Origin: Crocodylus rhombifer
Lineage: Eukaryota; Chordata; Crocodylia; Crocodylidae
Assembly (NCBI GenBank): GCA_038503035.1
Contig: JAVSML010024626.1
Location: forward strand, 186,001 to 250,000
Length of the DNA: 64,000 nt
Direction: 5' to 3'
Below the pieces are notes generated by a model, which did no database searches, was not told where the DNA came from, and was given only the letters and a program-made list of their open reading frames with translations. Position 1 is the first letter of the stretch; the number at the start of each line of letters is the position of its first letter. The position numbers and the translations under genes are program-made. Positions 10,879-19,700 of the stretch are shown here, one piece after another.

Positions 10879-12010
10879 TGAAATAGAGGTAGATGTTATT
10901 TACTTAGATTTGAAAAAGGCCTTTGACACAGTGTCACATCCAATTCTTATAAATAAACAGTTGCAATGTAGATTATTACACAGTCTGGTGGGTAGAAAAC
11001 TGGCTTATGGGACGTACCCAGAAAGTAGTGGTGGACAGGTCAGTTTCCACCTGGAGAAATGTAGGCAGCAGAGTCCCCCAAGGCTCTGTCCTAGGACTGG
11101 TACTATTCAATATCTTCATTAGTGACTTGGATGAGGGAATAGAAAGCACTCAAGTTTGCTGATGACACCAAACTATGGGGGGAAGTACACAAACTAGACA
11201 GCAGGGCTGATTTGGACAGGCTGGGGAAGTGGGCTGAACAGAACAGGATGCAGTTTAACAAGGATAAGTGTCATGTGTTGCACCTGGGGAGGAAGAATCA
11301 TCAACACTCCTACAGCCTGGGAGGGACCATTCTAAGTAGCACAATTGTGAAAAGGGATCTCGGAGTTGTAGTCGACTCCAAAATGAATATGAGTCACCAG
11401 TGTGATGAAGTAATAAGTAAAGCTAACCGCACTCTTTCTTGCATAAGTAGGCCTAGGGAGGTGATACTTTCCCTCTATGCAGCATTGGTCAGGCCATATA
11501 TGGAGTACTGCATCCAGATTTGGGCACCACACTTCAGGAAGGATGTGGATGGCCTGGACAGGGTTCAGAGGAGGGCCACTCATTTGGTTAAAAGGCCTAC
11601 AGAAAAAAAACCCTATGTGGACTGATTGGGAGCCCTGAACCTCTTCAGCCTCCACAAAAGGAGGCTAAGAGGTGATCTCGTGACAAACTCATCGGGTGGG
11701 GGGACCAGCAAGAAATAAGGGATACAATGTTTACAAGGGCACCTGTCAGGATAACTAGAAATAATGGCTACAAACTGGAAGAGAGCAAATTCAGACTGGA
11801 CATCAGGAAAAAATTCTTTACAGTGAGGGCTGCCAAAATATGGAATACGCTTCCAAGGGAGGTGGTGCTGTCCCCTTCCTTGGAGGTATTTAAAAGGAGA
11901 TTGGATAGACAACTGGCTGGGTCATCTGACCCCAGCACTCATTCTTGCCCAGAACAGGGGGTCAGACTCAATGATCTAATAGGTCCCTTCTGATTCTAAC
12001 ATCTATGAAA
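10879..12010 (+). mobile_element. CR1 LINE, 5'-truncated, complete 3' end
   Basis: The copy begins inside RT motif A (EVDVIYLDLKKAFDTVSHPI), directly against the previous CR1. It continues through [14 protein letters not shown] codons (about 11150-11180), AEQNRMQFNKDKCHVLHLGR, CIQIWAPHFRKDVDGLDRVQ and the 3' UTR (GGTCAGACTCAATGATCTAA) to ATCTATGAAA near 12010. At least two frameshifts and in-frame stops (for example around 11100) disrupt it. Confidence 0.92.
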
Positions 12011-13400
12011 CTAGGATAAATCCAAAATAATGTTTTGGGGAAGCCATTTGATAAAATACCCATGGAACATGGGGGGAAATCAAACTCAAAGTTGTTAAAG
12101 ACCTATAGGTATTTGGGTGTGATGTTTACAGCTCCTCCATCATGGAAACACCACATCCAGTTGGTTAAAACTAAGGCAGCCTAATCAGCAGTGGCTATAA
12201 ATAAATTTTATGAGACCACAGCAGGACGATCAGTCCAAGCTGCCATATTAGTATATAAAGCCAAAGTTACGTCTCAGATCCTGTAAGGTACTGAAGTATG
12301 GGGCTATGCCTCCAGTAATGATATAGACATACCTCAGAATACATTTCTCAGGGCTCTTCTGGGTCTTCCTCCTTCAACGCCTGCATCTTTCTTGAGATTA
12401 GACATGGGACTAGATTCCATTTTAACTAATATTTTTATTAGAATGGTGGGATTCTGGTTTAAATTCTGACTCTTCTACTGTTTCGCTTGCTCAAATTGTG
12501 CTATATAGAAGACATCAATAATCCCCCTTCTCTTCAATCTCCTTGGCTAGATTTTCTTCCCCGCACTTTTGCTTTTTCCAGGATGGGACAATGAAAGACT
12601 CTTCTCCCCCACAGAAAAGGTCCAGGTTTTCCAGAGGTTCCAAGATATTGCCAGGCAAAATCATTTTGCAGTGGCCAGGGCTATTTGCATCACCCCTCTA
12701 TATATTCTTTGGAAATTAGACTGTGGGGGCAGAAAGGTGGAGCTCAACACTAACTGGCAAACCTCTCTGACTAGACTCAAGACTGAACAGATGCCCACAG
12801 CTGTTTTGGCTGGACATAGACTTCCCATTCCAAGGACTAAAAGATGTTGCCCAGCCTGTCTAGGAGTTTTGGAAGACACTATTCATTACACCTTAGAACA
12901 TCCTCTATATAACAATGTAAGGAGAAAGTATTTATCACCGTTCTTGCAGAAACTGACATACTTCTCAAATAGAGAGAAATTAATATGGCTCCTCCAGCAA
13001 ACAGATGCATATTTAGTAAACCATCTTTCAATTTTTGTTTACAAGGCTGACTCAATCAGAGTTAAACATCTTTTACTGTTGATATGACTGATAAACTTTA
13101 TCACTATATTTGTTTTTTACTGTGTTAATTCTGGACCTAAGGACAACATTTTTATAGATTCATGATCTGATTTATCACCATATTTGTACATGATTATGTT
13201 AATTCTAGGAGTAGGGATAATGATTTTATAATGGTTGGCCCTATTATTAAATTTGTATTTCTGTTATTTTTGTTAAATTTATATTATGGTTGTATGTCTG
13301 TTATGTCATTTTCAGAAGCATGGCTTTCAATTTATTAAGGATTCTGTCTGAAATTGAATTGAATGGGGTTTGAGTGTGAGAGAAAATTAAATATCGCATA
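12011..13400 (+). mobile_element. Non-CR1 LINE, C-terminal part of ORF2 and 3' tail
   Basis: After the CR1 ends, the plus strand reads in an unrelated style: RYLGVMFTAPPSWKHHIQLV, INKFYETTAGRSVQAAILVY, LRALLGLPPSTPASFLRLDM (12100-12415), with several stops. A 172-codon open frame (12569-13087) follows, containing a CCPACLGVLEDTIHY...H cluster near its residues 93-113. The YLGV..., AAILVYKAKV and zinc-knuckle order is that of the region after the RT catalytic core in non-LTR retrotransposons. It does not match CR1 C-termini (FWAPHFRKDV...). The 3' part is AT-rich and ends near an AATTGAATTGAATGG stretch (13355-13370). The clade is not settled. No RT catalytic motif remains. Confidence 0.72.
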
Positions 13401-13699
13401 TATAAAAGGTCCTTATAGTAGTGATATGGTATAAATGTTCTCTATATAGACTTCCGGTGAAACCACATTATGCAAGTGAGCCCCATTAATCTGTCTAAGC
13501 TGCACCCACAACTACTGAATAAAAAAACCCCTAAAAACATTTAGGGTAGTGTGTAGGGTCCAGCCTTCTGACAACAAAGACTGAGAGGCTAGTTGTTCCA
13601 TCTCAATACGTTTGCAACATATCTAGAACAAAAAGTTTAATTTTTCATAGCTCTGCCTCATAGCAGGCAACTGTTGATCCTTCTGGATTATGCATGAGA

Positions 13700-13915
13700 G
13701 GTCACCAAAGCCTTCGACGCATATGTTTAGGCAGGAGTATGGAGGAGTGTGCAGGCTGCCCAGATCTTCCATCTCCCCGTTAGTCCGTTGAGACAGAAGC
13801 CAAAGGCCAGACTGAGTCTGGACATTCAGTGCCTCGGTGGCTGTAGTTATATACGTGTCTACGAATCAAACCCAGGTCTCCCATGTGGCAGACAAGGATT
13901 CTACTGCTGAACCAT
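13700..13915 (-). repeat. tRNA-Gly-derived SINE candidate
   Basis: On the minus strand from about 13915 the sequence begins GCATGGTTCAGCAGTAGAAT, then CTGCCACATGGGAGACCTGG and GTTTGATTC. This resembles a tRNA-Gly(GCC): A box TGGTTCAGCAG, anticodon arm CTGCCACATGGGAG, B box GGTTTGATTC. The 3' half departs from a tRNA and continues into about 150 bp of unrelated body, down to about 13700. That arrangement fits a tRNA-derived SINE or a tRNA pseudogene rather than a working tRNA, because the acceptor stem cannot close. The right boundary and family are unknown. Confidence 0.65.
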
Positions 13916-14238
13916 GCAACAGAGCAGCTCTACTCATATCCTAACAGTTAAAGTGTCATAAATGTATTTTGAGCTTACTAAATCCAATCTTAAATGCATC
14001 TTCACACCTGTAATGTGAAATCAACACCTGAAGATCTATATCCATAAAGGCTTCCATTCTTCCTTCAATACTTCCTTGCCTGTAATGAGCGCCAAATTCA
14101 CATTATTGTTTGTGAGGCCCCTAGTCATAGCCTTTTCCTCCTCTCCATTTCCTTCATAAGTCATGGCTACTCTTGACTTCAATCAAGATTACGATATTTA
14201 CTTGAACATAAAAACAACCCTGAATATAAAACGTTCCC

Positions 14239-14311
14239 CCAATAATTAGATTCTCTATATGAAAATGTATAAATTTGTTATAATTTTCCAGATGTAGAAT
14301 CTAATTATTGG
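14239..14311. repeat. 16-bp perfect inverted repeat (MITE-like hairpin)
   Basis: CCAATAATTAGATTCT (14239-14254) is inverted exactly as AGAATCTAATTATTGG (14296-14311), with a 41-bp AT-rich loop. Weaker outer pairing (ACAACCCT at about 14214 with AGGGTTGTCTTGAA at 14312) suggests the remains of a longer fold-back element. Confidence 0.8.
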
Positions 14312-14339
14312 AGGGTTGTCTTGAATCCCTCTCCCCACA

Positions 14340-15110
14340 CTGCTACAGGAAAAGCAGTGCTTGGGGAGGGTCAGATCCCCTCTTGCCCTCTGCCCCTCCC
14401 ACTTCTCCCTGCAGCCTTCCTGGCCCTCCCCTCCCCCTCCCCACCACTTGCACCCTGCCACCTCCCACCCTCTGCCCTTCCCTGCAACCTTCCCCAATCA
14501 TTGCTCTTTCCCCGGGCTCCCCAGCCCTTGCCTGACCATGCAGCTGTCTCAGTGCTGATGACTGACCATGTGGGGGAAAGAGTTTCCACATGCTGGAGAC
14601 ATCCCAGTCCAAGCCCAAGTGGGGCTGTGCCTGACAGTAAAAGAGAGGGGAAAGGAGTGGGCAGACGGGCAAAAACTGCAGACAGGAAGTGGAGGGGGAG
14701 GTACAGGAGTTTTCTGGTGGTTCAAAGTCAGAGTCCAACCCACAGCAGCCCCTTGCCCACCCCATGGCCAGTACCCTGCGTTATAGCCACTCACAGCCTG
14801 TGTGGGGGTGCCTGTGCCTGCTCAGGATAGCCCTGTGCAGGCTGTGACCGGCTGCAGCAGGGAGTGCCACCCACGGGGTGGGCGAGGGGCCACTTTTCCC
14901 AACGCTCAGCTTTTCCCCAGCCTCCTTCCCTTCCCAGGGTCCTCCCCTGCCCTTCACCCCCCTTACCTGAGTTTCCGGTGCGGTGCAGCCACATGGTCCC
15001 AGGCCAGAAGCCCCTGCTGGGCCTTCCAGCTGAGGGGGTGGGGCCAGGCAGGCCCTGCTGTTGCAGGAGCCTGCCAGGACTTCCTCTGGGTCCTACTGCC
15101 TCTGGCTTCT
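14340..15110. other. GC-rich, strand-asymmetric low-complexity sequence
   Basis: Long pyrimidine-rich (14380-14530, 14890-14990) and purine-rich (14640-14720) stretches make overlapping open frames on both strands. None has a recognisable domain or splice context. It lies between the hairpin at 14239 and a hAT fragment, and could be unrecognised repeat DNA. Confidence 0.5.
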
Positions 15111-15112
15111 GT

Positions 15113-15240
15113 CATTTTTGACAGGAACCAAAAGCAGATAAATATTAATTTCTCTAATTTTTTCAGGGGCCCTGTGGGCCAAACAGAATGGGCTCACAGG
15201 CCAGATCCAACCCACGGGATGTATTTTGCCCACCCATGCT
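15113..15240. mobile_element. hAT MITE fragment, related to 1718-1905
   Basis: It shares with the 1718 element the words CAGATAAATATTAATTT, CTAATTTTTT, AGGGGCCCTG and the end TTTTGCCCACCC. The left terminus and target duplication are not visible, so it is a broken copy. Confidence 0.75.
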
Positions 15241-15244
15241 CCTG

Positions 15245-15312
15245 CCACTGCTGGAGACAGGATATTGGGCTAGATGGACCACTGGTCTGATCCAGTATGG
15301 CACTTATTTTAT
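15245..15312 (+). mobile_element. CR1 LINE 3' end fragment (older subfamily)
   Basis: The segment GACAGGATATTGGGCTAGAT, then GGACCACTGGTCTGATCCAG and TATGGCACTTATTTTATAA, is the 3' tail of a widespread amniote CR1 subfamily. Only about 65 bp remain, directly after the hAT fragment. Confidence 0.8.
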
Positions 15313-15726
15313 AAACTGCAGAATCTTGACATCAGAATAAAACTGCACCATATGTAGAGAAATAAGATGGTGGTCTGGCTGATGCAGCTCATCAAACAAT
15401 GCTATAAAATTTTCCGAGAAAATTTGGGGGTGGAATTTCAGTATTTTAGACCATCTGGTATTGATGGTTTACCTCTTGTGATCTCACTCTCTGGGATACT
15501 AAAAGAGAGAAAGGGAAAGAAGACAGGATAGGAAAACCTATAAACAGATTTTTTTTCGGTTTTCAAAAAAAGTAAAAAAAATAGACAACAGAAAGACTAA
15601 GATAATCATAAACATTTTCCATGATTTGGTTGCAATTAGAAATTAAATTTTTCACTGAAAAAACCCCTCAAAACCAAGCTACTGCCTCATGACCTGAAAT
15701 CCTGAATGAGTTTGGGCCTCAGTGAC

Positions 15727-15967
15727 CATGCCTACATGTGCAGCGGACTGCAAAATTGTTATTGTACAGTCATTTAGTACTGTGCAATAATCAGCGTTAC
15801 TGAGCAGTACCATCACTGCATGGTTTTCTTCCCGATGCTACTGTGCAGTAGCAACGAACTACTGCGCTGTAGCTTGTTACTAGTGCACAGTAGCATCATG
15901 TCATTGTTAGTGCCCGGTAACACCACTGAGCAGTAGCAGTGAATTATAGTGTCTCACGTAGACACTC
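15727..15967. mobile_element. hAT-type MITE built from ACTGTGCAGTA palindromes
   Basis: The left end CATGCCTACATGTGCAGC and the inverted right end GAGTGTCTACGTGAGAC are diverged copies of a GTGTCTACAYGTGC terminus. Direct repeats tcagtgac (15719-15726) and ccagtgac (15968-15975) match at 7 of 8 bases. Inside, a short palindrome recurs several times: TACTGTGCAATA, CTACTGTGCAGTAGC, CTACTGCGCTGTAGC, GTGCACAGTAGC. There is no coding capacity. Confidence 0.78.
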
Positions 15968-18091
15968 CCAGTGACAATATAAATTTCCAGGGTCCAAAGC
16001 CACTAGTGGTTATGACCAGGACCGTCAGAAAGCCCTGTGAAAAGTCAAAGAGAGGGAAATAAAACATCCTTCAGAACCATCTCCCTCTCCCTCAATACTA
16101 AAAGATAAACAGAAAAACAGTTACCAGAAAAACACTGCCCTAAAACAGTTACTAGTCTGTAGCCAGCTCTATCAACAAACAGTACATTATATGTTGCTCT
16201 GTGAAACTAAAGGGGAGGGATGCAAACAAATATCCCAATTTCCTGAACAGTGGGCCAGTATAGATGGACTGCAAATAGACTAGAACACCTTTGGATGAAG
16301 GAAAGAAAAGTAAATAAAGTATCACCATACTGTATAAAAGGAAGTATCACTGTCATCAGTATGTAAAAAGCAGCCTCCTGTTCCCTCCGAAGTTGTAGGA
16401 ACACGGAGGGGTCAAAGTGACCATTATCTTGGCAAAATGAACTAAAACAAACCGTTCTAGGCCAAACAGATGCAAATTTCTACTTGGATACAAGATAAAA
16501 ATCCCCATTAGAGCAGCAGCACCAGCAACTTAAGGTATGTCGGTGCCTACACAAAAGGACTGTGTTAGAAAGCACTGCCCTAAAACATGTCATACCTGCA
16601 CAATGAACACTACACTCTAAACCAGGATACCTTAGTGCACACCAATAAGCATTTGGAAGACAGTGAGCTTACTGATGCAGGCACAACACTACATCATGGC
16701 AGCTCCATTGGTGCACCGTTCATGAAGTAACTACAGGCTAGAACAATCCTTTGATGGTATAAACATGCCGTTTTATTTAATATTTTTGGAAACATCTCTG
16801 GGATAAAGAAGAGCTCTCAGTTATTTTGCCAAGCAACAAAATCTGTTCTGCTATCTTGAGACTAGCTATGAAGTCCCCCTCCCTTCCCCAACCTCCCCAC
16901 TAACCCTCTCCACATAGTTAAATTTTCTCTTTCCTTAGATAACAACAACTCTCATGCAGCCTTGCCATGGTTTCCTATCGTTAGGTATCACTTACTTTTC
17001 ATAGCTTCCTCGTATCCAATTTTGTTCTGCCATATTAATAGCTTCTCTGTTATGGGCTCTGAAACATGACATTTAAACTAAGAAAAACTCCACAGCTGAC
17101 TGTGAATGCAGTTGCATTTTATTCTGTCTCCTTATTTACACTTTCAACTGTCAATGTTATTCCAGTTAATCAGAAATGATCAACAAAGAACACAACCGCT
17201 ACCAAGTGGCTGGAAGTAGCCCAATATTGCTCAAACACTAACATGGAAGTAATTTCAAAACATCCTAAAGAGAATTACAGGCTGTCCCTTTGACTAGCCA
17301 GCTCACAGCAGGTAACAGACGTGCACTCTTCCATCCCCATTCTTTTAGTGATATTTCTAATGTTTGTGATTCACTTGAAATTATATTTGAAATTCATGAT
17401 TCTGAATGCATCTTGGCAAAGATCTTTTTAATTACACCAAAGAACATTTCATTTTCTAGCTCAAGATAGGTTTGCTGCTAGGTCAACACATTCTTGGAAA
17501 GGCTTTTATTATATGGAACATGATTTTGCATAAAAATGTTCCTGTCCAATGGCCTTTCTTCCATTAGTTGTGAATACCATAATATTTAAAGTATACACAA
17601 CCCATTTAATGTTTTACCCAGCAACTGAGTGCATCTCCATAGCAACATTTCCCAGCAACCTTGAGCCCAAGGGATATAAAAACATTTCAGGAGTGGAACC
17701 TGAAAGCATGCAGCCATCTTAATCTGTACAACAAATGCCATTTTTAAGAGCTAAAATGTTTAAGGACAAAGAACATCTTAGAAATGGCATGTGTTACAAA
17801 ATTTCATTTTTATCATTGGTGGGGTGGGAAATCCAGGGGATGTGGAAGAACCAATATATTAAATCAGCATGCTTTAGGTTTTTAGCAAAGGACCCAAGAA
17901 CTGATATTTACAAAGAGATCTGATCTCCAATCTTGCATTTCCCCTCTCTCTGAGCCTGATTTGATTCCTGTGCAAGTTGAAAGCAAGACTTGACTTCACT
18001 GTGAGTCAAATGGAGTCCAATTTAACTAGACCCAAGTACTGCTCCCTAACGCTTCCTCCCTTCAACTGGGCATTCGGACAATATTGGCTAC

Positions 18092-18147
18092 AGAAGCTGA
18101 AGTCTCAAAGCAGTGCACTAGAAGCTGAAGTCTCAAAGCAGTGCACT
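18092..18147. repeat. Perfect 28-bp tandem duplication
   Basis: The 28-bp unit AGAAGCTGAAGTCTCAAAGC + AGTGCACT occurs twice with no mismatch (18092-18119 and 18120-18147). Zero divergence indicates a recent duplication or a polymorphic site. Confidence 0.97.
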
Positions 18148-18937
18148 GTATCAGGCAAACCACTAGAATTAACTATGAATAATATCATTACTATGTTGTT
18201 ACCTGGACAAGACAAAGGAAAAGGATAAGAGTTTTAAAAACAGCTAAACTACACCAGTATTCTCTCTCTCCTATTTTTCCCCAACATCTTCTAGAGCTCA
18301 CAGACTATAGTCAAGATCCCAGCAAAAATTGTTCATTTTAACATCCTGACTGTAATTCAACATGAAGGGGAAAAGCATAAGGCGAAAAGCTGCTGCAAAA
18401 AGGGCAGTTTAGTTTAAGATTTTCCACTGTGAAAATACTTAACCTCTGTTGTTTACAGCTGCTTACCACTGTTCCAGCTAGAAATAAGCCAAATCTGCAG
18501 TATAGCAATTCCTCTGTGTGCATGTCACTGGCCAAGCTAAAACTTCCTCACTTCTGCCATTTGTGAGCTCCAGTGAAATTATCTTAAGTATATTCATATC
18601 CTCAAGAAAAGCCCCTGGTCTGCACAGGCTCATTATAAAGGGAAATTCTACAGAGAATCGCAATATGCTGCTTTCAGCTATTTTCATTCACAACAACAGG
18701 GACTTGGAGAAAACTGTCCCTGACTGACCCGGACATTTTAAGTAATTATTGTGTGCAGTTGAAAAAATGACTTCCACATGCTGGAATTACTGATTTAAAC
18801 TACTATTAAAGCTATGAATCTCTAGTTCCTAACTATTTTTTATTGTGTTGGTTTTAAACTTTTTATAAATGTTAAAATCATGGACAGCTTATTTTGCTCA
18901 TGGACTGCAATATAAATACATTTGCAGAGTCGCTTAC

Positions 18938-19021
18938 CAGAGCATTGACATCCTCAGTTTTGTAGATCAACATCCGTATCTCCTCTGGATCACCACTGAA
19001 AATTGCTTGGACCAGTGGTGG
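18938..19021 (-). CDS. ANKRD44: ANKRD44 exon 2 (first ankyrin repeat)
   Basis: This 84-nt minus-strand coding exon (28 whole codons) has a 3' splice site CTTGGCAG just above 19021 and a 5' splice site CTCTG|GTAAG at 18938/18937. It reads PPLVQAIFSGDPEEIRMLIY followed by KTEDVNAL and continues in frame, phase 0, into exon 3 (DAEKRT...). The helix pair LVQAIFSGDPEEIRMLI is the degenerate first ankyrin repeat at the N-terminus of the PP6 ankyrin subunits. The IFSGDPEEIRMLI spelling fits ANKRD44 better than ANKRD28, which has IFNGDPDEVRALI as I recall it. Exon 1 should supply only about nine codons. I looked for its reverse complement upstream and did not find it, so intron 1 probably fills the rest of the window. 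Confidence 0.93.
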
Positions 19022-19087
19022 CTGCCAAGATAAAACACAAAGGAACAATAAGAAATGTGTTTTTGCTGTTTTAAAAGATGGACATTT

Positions 19088-19700
19088 TGGCTAAGTACAG
19101 ACAGTGAAAAAGCCCGGCAGAATCAATTCAACCTTTGCAGGTTAATCTAAGCTGCATACACTGAACAGATAAGCAAGTGAACAGACATTCACCTTTGACT
19201 CCAGAGATGCAGCCAAATGCCTGCAGGGGCCCAGGCCAGAAGCTGGAGGGTGCAATGGCATACTGTGGGTCTCTGGCACCCAGGGACCATTATTTGCATT
19301 TGCACCCCCCTCTTCCCCACCCTATTCCCATCCCCGGCTGAAGACGCTGGTGGCAGAACCAGATACCCCCTGGAGGGCCTGGCTGGTGCCCCTCCCAGGC
19401 CGCTGCCCGGGGGCATGCCCCCCCCCCGTCAGTACACCACTGGGGGGGGTGCTAGGGCCCATCTTCCCACTCGCTGCAGCAAACAGCTTTGGTCAAGGCT
19501 AGCCCATCCACCCTGTAAAGGGAGGTTTGTGGGGGAGGTACAAGGCATTCTGGAATGCTGGATGACTGAGTTAACTTGATTCTGGAGGGGATATGGGACA
19601 TAAGTTCAATAAACCAGTATAACCTAAATCAGTTAAATCTGATACTACATTCATCCAGGTTCATCTTAAACTGGTTTTGAAGCGTCATTGATAGGGTTAA
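19088..19700. mobile_element. Non-autonomous DNA transposon, diverged copy
   Basis: It shares ordered blocks with the element at 59129-59871: GGCTAAGTACAGACAGTGAA at the left end, AATTCAACCTTTGCAGGTTA (about 19126), TCTGATACTACATTCATCCA (about 19636) and CCAGGTTCATCTTAAACTGG (about 19655). The right terminal repeat is degraded, so the end is approximate. The interior (19210-19520) is GC-rich and has chance open frames only. It lies just upstream of exon 2, in intron 1. Confidence 0.75.

Larger units (their letters stand above)
6173..18937 (-). other. ANKRD44: ANKRD44 intron 2 (complete)
   Basis: This 12,765-bp phase-0 intron lies between the two recognised exons, with GTAAG at the donor and TTTGCAG at the acceptor. 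It holds the MITEs at 6618, 7361, 8949 and 15727, the LINE cluster 9660-13400, the SINE candidate at 13700-13915 and an inverted repeat at 14239. The remaining stretches (for example 8231-8940, 9050-9660, 13400-13700, 15310-15720, 15976-18937) are AT-rich. I see no gene, RNA or recognisable repeat in them apart from the small items listed separately. Confidence 0.85.

Noticed and set aside
13855..13915. Functional tRNA-Gly gene on the minus strand
   Set aside because: The 3' half does not pair with the 5' end to make an acceptor stem, the B box has a T in place of C, and the sequence continues into a long non-tRNA body.
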